A stretch of 64,000 bases of DNA from Bradyrhizobium sp. SZCCT0153 (GCF_018129995.1 NZ_JAFCKS010000009.1:124001-188000); one strand, 5' to 3'; shown: positions 54,729 through 64,000, counted from the stretch's first letter. The notes: a model not told the origin generated them from the sequence alone. Translations and numbers: made by a program.

Positions 54729-55991
54729 ATGGCATTTCGTCTTTCTTCGCTTGCTCGCACCCAGTTCACCGCCGGAGCGCTGGCGCGCGGGCTGATCGCT
54801 GCGGTCTTGGTGGCGAGCGTCGGCTGGGGCGGAGCCCTCTATGCCGCCAACCAGAGCGTCCAGGGAGCCAAGAAGGCCGAAGATTCCGGCTTCGACGGCG
54901 ATGCCCCGACCGCGATCCTGATCGAGGCCTCCAGCGGCAGCGTGCTGTTCGAGAAGAACGCCGACGAACTGCGTGCGCCCTCCAGCATGATGAAGCTGAT
55001 GACGGCGGAGGTCGTCTTCAATGCCATCAAGCAGGGCAACATGAAGCTGACCGACGAATACCGGATCAGCGAGAACGCCTGGCGCAAGGGCGGCGCGCCG
55101 TCGGGCGGCTCGACCATGTTCGCCGCCATCAACAGCAAGGTTTCGGTCGACGACCTCCTGCACGGGGCGATCATCCAGAGCGGCAACGACGCCTGCATCG
55201 CGCTGGCCGAAGGCATTGCCGGCAATGAGCGCATCTTCGCCGCCGACTTCATGACCAAGCGCGCCCGCGAGCTCGGCATGACCAGGTCGACCTTCGGCAA
55301 TTCCAATGGCTTGCCCGATCCCGGCAACAAGATGACGGTGCGCGAGCTCGGCATCCTCGCCCGGCACATCATTCTAGACTTCCCGGAATTCTATAAGCTC
55401 TTTGGCGAGAAGGAGTACACCTGGAACAAGATCCGCCAGCCCAACCGCAATCCGCTGCTCAATTCGATGGAAGGCGCCGACGGTCTGAAGACCGGCTACA
55501 CCAAGGAAGGCGGCTACGGCATGGTCGGCTCGGCGGTGCAGAACGGCACGCGGCTGATCGTCGTCGTCAACGGGCTTGAAGACCCCGAGGACCGCGCCAC
55601 CGAAGCCAAGAAGATGCTGGAATGGGGCTTTCGCAATTTCGAGACCCGCACGCTGATCGCGGCCGACCAGCCCGTCGGCTACGCCAAGGTGTTCGGTGGC
55701 GAGAGCCGCTCGGTGAAGCTGGTCGCCAAGACGCCGGTGAAGGTGATGGTGCACAAGAACGGCAGCGACAAGCTGATCGCGCGGGTCGTGTATCGCGGTC
55801 CGGTGCGAGCGCCCGTCGCGCCCGGCCAGCAGGTCGGCGTGGTCAGGGTCTGGCGCAGCGGCAACATCGCGGTGGAGACACCGGTCTATGCCGCGGAGGC
55901 GATCGGCACCGGCTCGACCGTGCGGCGTGCAATCGACGGCGCCAGCGAGCTCGTCATCGGCATGTTCCGCGCGGGCGCCGAGAAGCTCTGA
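54729..55991 (+). CDS. dacC: D-alanyl-D-alanine carboxypeptidase (penicillin-binding protein 5 type)
   Basis: A 420-residue low-molecular-mass PBP that trims the terminal D-alanine from peptidoglycan pentapeptides. The signal/membrane anchor lies at residues 20-40. The SxxK is Ser86-Met-Met-Lys89, followed by SGNDA and LKTGYTKEGGYG. The C-terminal beta domain PBP5_C and an amphipathic end (GMFRAGAEKL) for membrane attachment are present. It heads a run dacC-tmk-holB with short gaps. Confidence 0.93.
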   Translation: MAFRLSSLARTQFTAGALARGLIAAVLVASVGWGGALYAANQSVQGAKKAEDSGFDGDAPTAILIEASSGSVLFEKNADELRAPSSMMKLMTAEVVFNAIKQGNMKLTDEYRISENAWRKGGAPSGGSTMFAAINSKVSVDDLLHGAIIQSGNDACIALAEGIAGNERIFAADFMTKRARELGMTRSTFGNSNGLPDPGNKMTVRELGILARHIILDFPEFYKLFGEKEYTWNKIRQPNRNPLLNSMEGADGLKTGYTKEGGYGMVGSAVQNGTRLIVVVNGLEDPEDRATEAKKMLEWGFRNFETRTLIAADQPVGYAKVFGGESRSVKLVAKTPVKVMVHKNGSDKLIARVVYRGPVRAPVAPGQQVGVVRVWRSGNIAVETPVYAAEAIGTGSTVRRAIDGASELVIGMFRAGAEKL

Positions 55992-55993
55992 TC

Positions 55994-56680
55994 ATGAGTG
56001 AAAGCGCGGTAAAGTGGCCGTCCGGACGCGGGCGCTTCGTCACCTTTGAAGGCGGCGAGGGGACGGGCAAGTCGACCCAGATCAAGAAGCTTGCCGACCG
56101 CCTGAAGGCGGCAAGGATGCGCATTCTCGTCACGCGCGAGCCGGGCGGCTCGCCGGGCGCCGAGATCATGCGCCATCTGGTGCTGTCGGGCATGGGCAAG
56201 CTGCTGGGACCCGAGGCCGAGACGCTGCTGTTCGCGGCCGCCCGCGACGACCATGTCCGCACCGTGATCCAGCCCGCGCTCAACCAGGGTTCCTGGGTGC
56301 TGTGCGACCGCTTCGCCGACTCGACGCGGGCCTATCAGGGCAGCCTCGGCCGCGTGCCGGCCGGGCTAATCAACGCGATGCAGCGTGTCACGATCGGCGA
56401 TCTCAAGCCGGACCTCACCATCATCCTCGACCTGCCGGTCGAGATCGGCTTGCAGCGCGCGGCTGCACGCCGCGGCAGCGGCACGCCAGACAGGTTCGAG
56501 GCCGAGAAGCTCGGCTTCCATCAGGGCCTGCGCGAGGCCTATCGCCAGATCGCGGCGGACGATCCCGGGCGCTGCGTGCTGATCGATGCAAATTCCGATC
56601 CCGATACGGTCGCCGGACGTGTCTGGGCGGCGCTGCGCGATCGCCTGCTTCCAACGCCGGCATCGGTGGTGTCGGCATGA
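55994..56680 (+). CDS. tmk: Thymidylate kinase
   Basis: A 228-residue kinase phosphorylating dTMP to dTDP. The P-loop GGEGTGKST (Lys26), the TREPGGSPGAE substrate segment and the LCDRFADST motif are present. It lies two bases after dacC. Its stop overlaps the holB start (ATGA). Confidence 0.95.
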   Translation: MSESAVKWPSGRGRFVTFEGGEGTGKSTQIKKLADRLKAARMRILVTREPGGSPGAEIMRHLVLSGMGKLLGPEAETLLFAAARDDHVRTVIQPALNQGSWVLCDRFADSTRAYQGSLGRVPAGLINAMQRVTIGDLKPDLTIILDLPVEIGLQRAAARRGSGTPDRFEAEKLGFHQGLREAYRQIAADDPGRCVLIDANSDPDTVAGRVWAALRDRLLPTPASVVSA

Positions 56681-57723
56681 GCCCGCGTCAGACCGAGCGC
56701 GAAACCGCCATTCCTCATCCGCGCGAGACGAGCCGCCTGTTCGGCCATCGCGAGGCCGAAACTGCGCTGCTGGCGGCGTATCGCAGCGGGCGCATCCCGC
56801 ATGCCTGGCTGATCGGCGGCCCGCAAGGCATAGGCAAGGCGACGCTGGCCTACCGCATGGCGCGCTTCGTGCTCGCTCACGGCCAGCCGCTGGCGCCTTC
56901 GGTGCAGCGCGCCGAGGACCTCGCGATCGATCCTGGTCACGCCGCGGCGCGGCAGGTTGCGGCGAGCTCGCATGGCGGCCTGCTGACGCTGGAGCGCACC
57001 GCCAACGACCGCGGCGTGATGCGCACCGTGATCACCGTGGACGAGACCCGCGAGACGATCGGCTTCTTCGGCTCGACGGCCGCCGCCGAAGGATGGCGCG
57101 TCTGCATCGTCGACACCGTCGACGAGCTCAATCCGAATGCCGCCAACGCGCTACTGAAGATTCTCGAGGAACCGCCGCAGCAATCGCTGTTCCTTTTGGT
57201 GAGCCATGCGCCTGCACGCGTGCTCGCAACGATCCAGTCGCGTTGCCGCAAGCTGCGCCTGCGCGCGCTCGCAACCGAGGACGTGATTGCTGCAGCCGCC
57301 GCAGCCGCCGAACTCGATCCGAACGATCCCGCACTGCGCGAGGCGGCGGAGGCCTCCGAGGGCAGCGTCGCGCGGACGCTGACGTTGCTCGGCGGCGATG
57401 CCCTGAAGCTCCAGCAGCGCACGGCAGCTCTGCTGGCGCGGCTGCCGCAGGTCGATCCGCGCGAATTGCACACGCTCGGCGATTCGCTTGGCACCAGCGA
57501 CCGCGTCGCGCTCGCCGCCTTCATCGACGGCATCGACCGCTGGATCGCCGAACGCCTGCATGCGGACGAGGCCAATGCGAACCAGAACCTGCCGCGCCTT
57601 GCGCGCCTAGCTGAGGTATGGGAAAAGATCGTCCGCGCCGCGCGCGACACCGAAACCTACAATCTGGAGCGAAAGCCCTTGGTTTTCTCGGTGTTCGGCT
57701 GGCTGGCGGACGCAACGCGCTAG
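56677..57723 (+). CDS. holB: DNA polymerase III delta' subunit
   Basis: A 348-residue clamp-loader subunit. The ATPase-like loop GGPQGIGKAT and the SRC motif (IQSRCRKLRL) with EEPPQQSLFLL are visible; zinc cysteines of the E. coli protein are not obvious. The order tmk-holB is conserved widely in bacteria. A palindromic repeat begins right at its stop. Confidence 0.92.
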   Translation: MSPRQTERETAIPHPRETSRLFGHREAETALLAAYRSGRIPHAWLIGGPQGIGKATLAYRMARFVLAHGQPLAPSVQRAEDLAIDPGHAAARQVAASSHGGLLTLERTANDRGVMRTVITVDETRETIGFFGSTAAAEGWRVCIVDTVDELNPNAANALLKILEEPPQQSLFLLVSHAPARVLATIQSRCRKLRLRALATEDVIAAAAAAAELDPNDPALREAAEASEGSVARTLTLLGGDALKLQQRTAALLARLPQVDPRELHTLGDSLGTSDRVALAAFIDGIDRWIAERLHADEANANQNLPRLARLAEVWEKIVRAARDTETYNLERKPLVFSVFGWLADATR

Positions 57724-57771
57724 AGCATGATCCGGAAAAGTGTGCAGCGGTTTTCCGAGAGGATCATGCTC
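57723..57771. repeat. GCATGATC...GATCATGC palindromic repeat, copy 2
   Basis: GAGCATGATCCGGAAAAGTG ... GCGGTTTTCCGAGAGGATCATGCTC; overlaps the final base of the holB stop. It has the same ends and core as the copy at 48519-48563. Confidence 0.85.
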
Positions 57772-57832
57772 AGAACAATAACCTAACGCAGGTTCGTTTC
57801 CAGATTTCGAGAAGCCGGTAAAGGAATTCGTC

Positions 57833-59761
57833 GTGGCCACGCGAACTAAGAAAACCGCCAAAGGCAAAAGCAGCAAGAAGGCTGCCAAGAAAGCCGTGAA
57901 GAAAGCCGCGAAAAAGGCCGTGACGGCGCGCGCGTCCAAGAAGACCAAGAAGGTCGCCAAGAAGAGCGTGAAGAAGAGCGCTGCGAAGAGGGCAAAGAAA
58001 GCCGGCAAGAAGGCTGCGAAGAAGCAGGTCGTCGCCAAGAAAGCGGCGAAGCAAGCGGCCAGGAAGGCGAGGGTGACCGCGCCTGCCGTGATCGCCACGC
58101 CGGCTCCCGTCGCCACGCCGCCGAAGGCCGTGAAGCCCAAGGTATCGAAACCAAAAGCGCCGCGCGCGCCGAAGCCCGTCGCGGTGCCGCAAGCCACCGC
58201 GCCCGTGATCGCTCCCGCGCGCGACAACGTCTTCTACATCACGACCGCGATCGCCTATCCCAACGGCAACCCGCATATCGGCCACGCCTACGAGGCGATC
58301 GCCACCGACACGCTGGCCCGATTTGCAAGGCTCGACGGCAAGGACGTGTTCTTCCTGACCGGGACCGACGAGCACGGCTTGAAGATGATTCAGACCGCGC
58401 AGAACGAGGGCCTGACCCCGTCCGCGCTAGCGGCCCGCAACGCGGCCCGCTTCAAGGCGATGGATGAGCGGCTGAACGTGTCGTTCGACCGTTTCATCCG
58501 TACCACCGAAGAGCAGCACCACCGCTCGAGCCAGGAAATCTGGCGGCGCATGGAAGCGAACGGCGACATCTATGCCGATACCTATGCAGGCTGGTATTCG
58601 GTGCGAGACGAAGCCTATTACGCCGAGGACGAGACGCGCCTGAACGACGACGGCGTGCGCCTCGGACCGCAGGGCACTCCGGTCGAATGGGTCGAGGAGA
58701 AGAGCTATTTCTTCCGCCTCTCGGCCTATCAGGACAAGTTGCTCAAGCTTTACGAGACGCAGCCCGATTTCATCGGCCCGGACTCGCGCAAGAACGAGGT
58801 GGTGAGCTTCGTGAGAGGCGGCTTGCGCGATCTCTCGATCTCACGCACGACGTTCGACTGGGGCGTCAAGGTGCCCGGTGACGAAGAGCACGTGATGTAT
58901 GTCTGGGTCGACGCACTGACCAACTACATCACCGGCGTCGGCTTTCCCGACGAGAGCGACAACAACTGGCGTTATTGGCCGGCCGACGTGCACATCATCG
59001 GGAAGGACATCATCCGCTTCCATGCGGTGTACTGGCCGGCGTTCCTGATGTCGGCCGGCATCCCCGTGCAGAAGCGGGTCTATGCCCACGGCTTCCTGTT
59101 CAACAGGGGTGAGAAGATGTCGAAGTCGGTCGGCAACGTCGTCGATCCCTTCAACCTTGCCGACCAGTACGGCGTCGACCAGATGCGCTATTTCTTCCTG
59201 CGCGAGGTGCCGTTCGGCCAGGACGGCAACTACAACCACGAAGCCATCGTCGCGCGCATCAATGCCGATCTCGCCAATGATCTCGGCAACCTCGCACAGC
59301 GCTCGCTGTCGATGGTCGCCAAGCAACTCGGCGGCGTGCTGCCCGAGCCCGGCGAGTTCAGCGACAACGACAAGGCCATCCTGGCGATGGCCGACGGCAT
59401 GATCGCGGCAAGCCGCGAGGCGATGGCGACGCAGCAGATCCATCATTGGCTCAACGCCGTCTGGGCCGTGGTCGCGGAGGCCAACCGCTATTTCGCGGGC
59501 GAGGCGCCGTGGGCGCTGGCCAAGACCGATCCGGCCAGGCAGAGGACGGTGCTCTATGTCACCGCTGAGGTCGTGCGCCAGATCGCGATCCTGGCTCAGC
59601 CGGCGATGCCGACCGCCTCGGGATTGCTGCTCGACAGCCTCGGCGTCCCCGTCGGCGAGCGCAATTTCGCGACGCTCGGCGGCGCCAGGCGCATCGCGCC
59701 GGGTTCGACACTGCCGGCGCCGACGCCGGCCTTCCCGCGCTACATCGAGCCGGCAGCCTAG
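57833..59761 (+). CDS. metG: Methionyl-tRNA synthetase with Lys/Ala-rich N-terminal tail
   Basis: A 642-residue class I synthetase charging tRNA-Met. The core starts near residue 131 (DNVFYITTAIAYPNG). The HIGH-type motif PHIGH is at 147-151, KMSKS at 428-432. No C-terminal dimerisation domain follows. Residues 1-80 are a histone H1-like stretch of Lys, Ala and Arg, and 81-130 a Pro/Ala/Lys linker. The tail is in frame with a GTG at 57833 preceded by AAAGGA. It probably binds RNA or DNA; see findings. Confidence 0.92.
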   Translation: MATRTKKTAKGKSSKKAAKKAVKKAAKKAVTARASKKTKKVAKKSVKKSAAKRAKKAGKKAAKKQVVAKKAAKQAARKARVTAPAVIATPAPVATPPKAVKPKVSKPKAPRAPKPVAVPQATAPVIAPARDNVFYITTAIAYPNGNPHIGHAYEAIATDTLARFARLDGKDVFFLTGTDEHGLKMIQTAQNEGLTPSALAARNAARFKAMDERLNVSFDRFIRTTEEQHHRSSQEIWRRMEANGDIYADTYAGWYSVRDEAYYAEDETRLNDDGVRLGPQGTPVEWVEEKSYFFRLSAYQDKLLKLYETQPDFIGPDSRKNEVVSFVRGGLRDLSISRTTFDWGVKVPGDEEHVMYVWVDALTNYITGVGFPDESDNNWRYWPADVHIIGKDIIRFHAVYWPAFLMSAGIPVQKRVYAHGFLFNRGEKMSKSVGNVVDPFNLADQYGVDQMRYFFLREVPFGQDGNYNHEAIVARINADLANDLGNLAQRSLSMVAKQLGGVLPEPGEFSDNDKAILAMADGMIAASREAMATQQIHHWLNAVWAVVAEANRYFAGEAPWALAKTDPARQRTVLYVTAEVVRQIAILAQPAMPTASGLLLDSLGVPVGERNFATLGGARRIAPGSTLPAPTPAFPRYIEPAA

Positions 59762-59773
59762 GGCGTTGGTTTG

Positions 59774-60550
59774 ATGTTGGTCGACAGTCACTGCCATTTG
59801 GATTTTCCGGACTTTGCGGACGATCTCGACGGGATCGTATCGCGCGCGCGAGCGGCCGGAATCGGCCGGATGGTCACGATCTCGACGCGGGTGCGAAAGC
59901 TCGATCAGCTTCTCGCCATCGCCGAGCGTTACGATGACGTCTACTGCTCGGTCGGCACCCATCCGCACAACGCGGACGAGGAAGACGGAATCTCGCCGGA
60001 CGAACTGATTGCGTTGACGCAGCATCCCAAGGTCGTCGCGCTCGGCGAAGCCGGGCTTGACTATTTCTACGACGACGGCTCGCCGGAGGCGCAGGCGCGG
60101 GGCTTTCGCGTTCACATCGCCGCCGCTCGCGCCACCGGCCTGCCGCTGGTGATCCACACCCGCGAGGCGGACGAGGATTGCGGCCGCATCCTGGAGGAGG
60201 AGGCCGCAAAGGGATCGTTTCGCGCCGTGCTGCATTGTTACACCGGCGGGCGCGAGCTGGCGCTAAAGGCGGTGTCGCTCGGGCTGTATATCGGTTTCAC
60301 GGGCATCCTGACCTTCAAGAAATCCGAAGCTCTGCGCGCACTGGCGGCTGAATTGCCGTCCGACCGTATTCTGGTTGAAACGGACTCGCCCTATCTTGCA
60401 CCAGGCAAGTTTCGGGGCAAACGCAACGAGCCGGCCTATGTGGTCGAGGTGGCAAAAGTTCTGGCTGAGGCCCGCGGCGTGTCGCTCGAGGACATCTCAC
60501 GGCAGACCACCGACAATTTCTTCCGCCTGTTCTCCAGGGTGAAAACTTAG
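59774..60550 (+). CDS. TatD family metal-dependent hydrolase
   Basis: A 258-residue TIM-barrel hydrolase of the TatD DNase family. The metal site DSHCHLDFPDF is at the start, with GEAGLDYFYD, VIHTREADED and ETDSPYLAP following. The order metG-tatD is conserved in many bacteria. ATG 59774 is preferred to an upstream TTG. Confidence 0.93.
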   Translation: MLVDSHCHLDFPDFADDLDGIVSRARAAGIGRMVTISTRVRKLDQLLAIAERYDDVYCSVGTHPHNADEEDGISPDELIALTQHPKVVALGEAGLDYFYDDGSPEAQARGFRVHIAAARATGLPLVIHTREADEDCGRILEEEAAKGSFRAVLHCYTGGRELALKAVSLGLYIGFTGILTFKKSEALRALAAELPSDRILVETDSPYLAPGKFRGKRNEPAYVVEVAKVLAEARGVSLEDISRQTTDNFFRLFSRVKT

Positions 60551-60563
60551 GACTGGGAGCCGC

Positions 60564-61361
60564 ATGACGCTGACGCTGACGATCCTGGGCTGCGGTTCCT
60601 CCGCCGGCGTGCCGCGCCCTGCGCTCGGCTGGGGCGCCTGCGATCCGAGCAATCCAAAGAACCGCCGACGGCGCTGCTCGCTGCTGGTCGAACGGACCTC
60701 CGAGCATGGCACGACGCGCATCGTGATCGACACCTCGCCGGACTTGCGCGAGCAATTGCTCTCGACCGACGTCGACCATATCGACGCGGTATTTCTGACC
60801 CACGAGCATGCCGACCAGACCCACGGCATGGACGATCTGCGCTCGGTCGTGATGCACATGCGCCGGCGCATCCCGACCTATTTCAACCAGTCGACCGCCA
60901 AGGACATCATGGCGCGGTTTTCCTATTGCTTCATCTCGCCGGAGGGCAGCGACTATCCGCCGATCCTGACGCGGCATTCGATCGAGGCCGGTGGAAACCA
61001 GACCATCCTGGGGAAGGGCGGTGCGGTGACGATGACGGCCTTCCTGGTGCAGCACGGCAACATTCCCGCGCTTGGCTATCGCATCGGGGATGCCGCCTAC
61101 ACGCCCGACCTCAACGACATCCCGCGCGAGAGCTGGGGCGCATTGGAAAATCTGGACCTCTGGATCGTCGACGGGCTGCGCTACACCGGCCATGTCAGCC
61201 ATTTCAGCATCAACGACGCGTTGTCCTGGATCGACCGCTTCAAGCCGAAGCGCGCGGTCATCACCAACATGACCGCCGACGTGGACTACGAGGTGATCCG
61301 CCAGTCGCTGCCCGCGGGGGTGGTGCCGGCCTATGACGGGCTGCGGCTGGAAACGCGCTGA
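60564..61361 (+). CDS. MBL-fold metallohydrolase, PhnP-like
   Basis: A 265-residue metallo-beta-lactamase-fold hydrolase with the HxHxDH motif THEHADQTHG near residue 75. The start ILGCGSSAGVPRP resembles PhnP and related phosphodiesterases/beta-lactamase-like RNases. It follows tatD after 13 bases and is probably the last gene of the metG operon. Confidence 0.88.
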   Translation: MTLTLTILGCGSSAGVPRPALGWGACDPSNPKNRRRRCSLLVERTSEHGTTRIVIDTSPDLREQLLSTDVDHIDAVFLTHEHADQTHGMDDLRSVVMHMRRRIPTYFNQSTAKDIMARFSYCFISPEGSDYPPILTRHSIEAGGNQTILGKGGAVTMTAFLVQHGNIPALGYRIGDAAYTPDLNDIPRESWGALENLDLWIVDGLRYTGHVSHFSINDALSWIDRFKPKRAVITNMTADVDYEVIRQSLPAGVVPAYDGLRLETR

Positions 61362-61527
61362 ACCTGCAGTAGAAATTCCTGTATTGACCGGCATACTCCT
61401 TGCTTGCGCACGGCCCATCATGTTGATCTAACGTCTGAAAGACAGGGCGCCAGGCAGGGGCGATATTCAAGCGGAACGGGTGGCGCCTCCTGCGCGATCG
61501 CCGGCGCCGTTGAACGCTTCGTGCGAG

Positions 61528-62121
61528 ATGGGGATTGCGTTGGCAGGGGACGATGTAGCGACGAGGGGACCGGTGCGACGCGCCCTGGATCTCCTTTATC
61601 TCGGTGCGGGCTACGCCGCCGGCGCCTTCATGGTTGCAATCTTCGCGATCATGATGATCATGTCGGTCGGGCGCCAATTCGCGATCAACATTCCCGCCGG
61701 CGATGATTTCGCGTCCTGGTGCATGGCCGCGATGGCGTTTCTCGGCCTCGCTCACACTTTCAAGCGTGGCGAGATGATCCGCGTCGGCCTGCTGCTGGAG
61801 CGTCTGCACGGGCGGACCAAGCAGGTGGCGGAGAGCGTGGCGCTCGGTATCGCCACTGCCTTCATCCTCTATTTCACCCGGCACGCCGTGCAGATGACTT
61901 ACGACTCCTGGCGCTTCAACGACGTGGCGCAGGGTGTCGTTGCGCTTCCGCTGTGGATTCCCCAGCTCGGCTTTGCCGGCGGTCTTGCGATCCTGTCGAT
62001 CGGGTTGATCGATGAAATGGTCAATGTCGTCAGCGGCAACCGGCCGAGCTACGAGAAGGGCTCTCCGGACGAGACCCCGGACGAGTTCATCGAGCGGATA
62101 TCGCAGGGCGGCGGAGGTTGA
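61528..62121 (+). CDS. TRAP transporter small permease (DctQ type)
   Basis: A 197-residue DctQ-family membrane protein with four predicted helices; VGRQFAINIPAGDDFASW and MAFLGLAHTFKRGEMIRVGL are family motifs. ATG 61528 is a guess; the ribosome site is weak. It is followed two bases later by the large permease. Confidence 0.88.
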   Translation: MGIALAGDDVATRGPVRRALDLLYLGAGYAAGAFMVAIFAIMMIMSVGRQFAINIPAGDDFASWCMAAMAFLGLAHTFKRGEMIRVGLLLERLHGRTKQVAESVALGIATAFILYFTRHAVQMTYDSWRFNDVAQGVVALPLWIPQLGFAGGLAILSIGLIDEMVNVVSGNRPSYEKGSPDETPDEFIERISQGGGG

Positions 62122-62123
62122 CC

Positions 62124-63437
62124 ATGGCCAATCTCGGCATGATCGAACTGTCGTTCATTCTGCTCGGCGTCATGATCCTGCTGCTGGGAAGCGGCGTCTG
62201 GATCGCGGTTTCGCTCGGGCTCGTCGGATTCGTGGCGATGGCGCTGACCACGAGCCTACCGCTCGGCTCGGTGCTTGCGACCACCACCTGGAGCGCGAGT
62301 TCGTCCTGGACGCTGGCTGCGCTGCCGCTGTTCATCTGGATGGGCGAAATCCTCTTCCGCACCAAATTGTCGGAGGAAATGTTCCGGGGGCTGTCACCCT
62401 GGGTTCAGTGGCTGCCCGGGCGGCTCACTCATGTCAACGTGATCGGCTGCGGCATCTTTGCTGCGGTGTCGGGCTCCTCGGCGGCAACCTGCGCGACGAT
62501 CGGCAAGATCGCGCTGCCCGAGCTCGACAAGCGCGGCTACGACAAGAGCCTCAGCCTCGGATCGCTCGCAGGCTCCGGCACGCTCGGCCTGCTGATCCCG
62601 CCGTCGATCCCGATGGTCGTCTACGCCGTGACGGCGAATGTGTCCGTGCTTCAGGTGTTCCTCGGCGGCTTCCTGCCGGGGGTACTCGTGATGGTGCTCT
62701 ATTCCGGCTACATCATCATCTGGTCGCTGCTGAACCCCAAGAAGATTCCGCCGCGTGATCCGCCGATGCCGTTCCGACAGAAGCTGCGCGAGTCGGCCAG
62801 GCTTGCGCCCTGCCTGTTGCTGATCCTTGCGGTCTTCCTCTCGCTCGTGCTCGGCTTTGCGACCGCGACCGAATGCGCCGCCTGGGGCGTCAGCGGCGCC
62901 TTGCTGCTGGCGTGGTGGAGCCGCACGCTCACGCGCAAGAATTTCCTCGAGAGCATCATGAGTGCGACGCGCCTGACCTGCATGATCATGCTGATCCTGG
63001 CAGGCGCGGCCTACACCACGGCTGCAATGGCCTATACCGGAATTCCGGCAGCGCTCGCCACCTGGGTCCAGGGCCAACAGCTGACGCCCGGCATGCTGGC
63101 GCTGTATCTGAGCATCATGTACATCATCCTGGGATGCCTGATCGACGGCATATCGATGATCGTCCTGACCGCCGTGATCGTCCTGCCGATGGTCAAGCAG
63201 GCCGGTCTCGACCTGGTCTGGTTCGGCGTCTATCTCATCATCCACGTCGAGATGGCGCAGATCACGCCGCCGGTCGGATTCAATCTTTTCGTGCTCCAGA
63301 ACATGAGCGGCCGCGATACGCTCACCGTCGCTCGGGCGGCGTTCCCTTTCTTCGTCCTGCTGCTCGCCGCCGTGTTCATCATCACGGAATATCCGCAGAT
63401 CGTGATGTTCTTGCCCAAGCTCGCTTTCCCAGACTGA
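62124..63437 (+). CDS. TRAP transporter large permease (DctM type)
   Basis: A 437-residue DctM-family permease with about 12 helices, part of an ion-gradient-driven uptake system for organic acids. The GSSAATCATIGKIALPEL and SLAGSGTLGLLIPPSIPM motifs are visible. GGAGG precedes ATG 62124. Confidence 0.92.
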   Translation: MANLGMIELSFILLGVMILLLGSGVWIAVSLGLVGFVAMALTTSLPLGSVLATTTWSASSSWTLAALPLFIWMGEILFRTKLSEEMFRGLSPWVQWLPGRLTHVNVIGCGIFAAVSGSSAATCATIGKIALPELDKRGYDKSLSLGSLAGSGTLGLLIPPSIPMVVYAVTANVSVLQVFLGGFLPGVLVMVLYSGYIIIWSLLNPKKIPPRDPPMPFRQKLRESARLAPCLLLILAVFLSLVLGFATATECAAWGVSGALLLAWWSRTLTRKNFLESIMSATRLTCMIMLILAGAAYTTAAMAYTGIPAALATWVQGQQLTPGMLALYLSIMYIILGCLIDGISMIVLTAVIVLPMVKQAGLDLVWFGVYLIIHVEMAQITPPVGFNLFVLQNMSGRDTLTVARAAFPFFVLLLAAVFIITEYPQIVMFLPKLAFPD

Positions 63438-63475
63438 GCGTCCCCGTTTTTCAGATTGACTGTGAGGAGAAGCCC

Positions 63476-64000
63476 GATGATGTCTCGTTTATTCCGCGCA
63501 TCCTTGATCGCCGGCGCCGTGCTGGCTGCGACACCCGCGTTGGCTCAGACCAAATGGAATCTGCCGGCGGCATATCCGGCCGACAATCCGCACTCCGAGA
63601 ATCTAGTGGCCTTCGCCAAGGACGTCGAAGCGGCCACATCCGGAAAGCTCCAGATCACGGTTCATCCCGGCGCTTCGCTGTTCAAGGCACCCGATATCAA
63701 ACGCGCGGTGGTCACCGGGCAGGCCCAGATGGGCGAAGTGTTGCTGTCGATCCACGAGAACGAGGATCCGGTGTTCGGGGTCGACGTCGTGCCGTTTCTG
63801 GCGACCAGCTTCCCGGACGCCATGAAGCTGTACCAGGCGTCGAAGCCGTTGATCACGAAGAAGCTGGAGGCGCAGGGGCTCAAGCTCCTATTCGTGGTGC
63901 CGTGGGCGCCGCAGGGCGTCTATGTCAACAAGCCGCTCGCGACGATCGAGGACATGAAGGGCTTGAAGTGGCGCGCCTACAACGTTGGGACCGCACGCAT
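63476..64000 (+). CDS. TRAP transporter solute-binding protein (DctP type), cut by window end
   Basis: The first 175 codons of a periplasmic TRAP binding protein. The signal peptide ends AALAQ-like (TPALAQ, near residue 24), followed by TKWNLPAAYPADNPHSEN and later VDVVPFLATSFPDAMKLY. AGGAG lies six bases before ATG 63476. The 3' end lies beyond the window, so the ligand cannot be inferred. Confidence 0.92.

Overview
The window is high-GC chromosomal DNA from an alphaproteobacterium, most probably Bradyrhizobium or a close relative. The evidence is the gene set (phosphatidylcholine synthase, a NasT/NasS nitrate regulator beside nirA, a DUF1476-type ATPase zeta inhibitor, pxpBCA, many ABC and TRAP uptake genes) and several dispersed palindromic repeats of types I associate with Bradyrhizobium. 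No plasmid, phage or CRISPR locus is visible. Most of the window is core genome; the clearest accessory patch is about 2.1 kb of lower GC beside a tRNA-Ser gene (44.9-47.06 kb).

Layout: 0-9 kb holds the end of pcs, a TerC protein, a quinone oxidoreductase, an argD-like aminotransferase with an arginine-codon-rich leader and terminator, a TPR protein, a MerR/carboxymuconolactone decarboxylase pair, and rimO. 8.8-14.3 kb is a nitrate/nitrite assimilation unit: nasT, nasS, nirA and a flavoprotein reductase. 14.5-21.7 kb carries a small membrane protein, pxpA/C/B (5-oxoprolinase), an RraA-like protein, a cupin, two secreted proteins, a PheC-like periplasmic protein and a DUF1993 protein. 22.3-27.8 kb is a sugar-type ABC operon (binding protein, two permeases, ATPase, hydroxyacid dehydrogenase) read on the minus strand. 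28-35.4 kb has an LTXXQ protein, a single-domain response regulator, small proteins, glucokinase, and an NAD cluster (pncA, a PhaC-like hydrolase, nadE). 35.9-42.2 kb is a sugar isomerase plus dipeptide-type ABC operon, followed by ilvD. 44.9-47.1 kb is the tRNA-Ser-flanked remnant. 47-54.6 kb is a set of small conserved genes, rlpA, a truncated autotransporter, a GNAT enzyme and an epoxide hydrolase. 54.7-61.4 kb is a housekeeping run dacC-tmk-holB-metG-tatD-MBL hydrolase. 61.5-64 kb is a TRAP transporter cut by the window end.

The most notable signal is the argD leader on the minus strand (about 4014 to 3829). A promoter is followed by a 30-codon reading frame with 12 arginine codons, the last four immediately before its stop. 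An 11-bp hairpin with a T-tract follows, and a 7-base segment of the reading frame can pair with the 5' arm of that hairpin. This is the architecture of a ribosome-mediated attenuator sensing arginine. Other points worth a look are the lysine/alanine-rich tail on MetRS, the tRNA-Ser fragment and its island, the unusual NirA partner reductase, and several small membrane proteins shorter than 60 codons.
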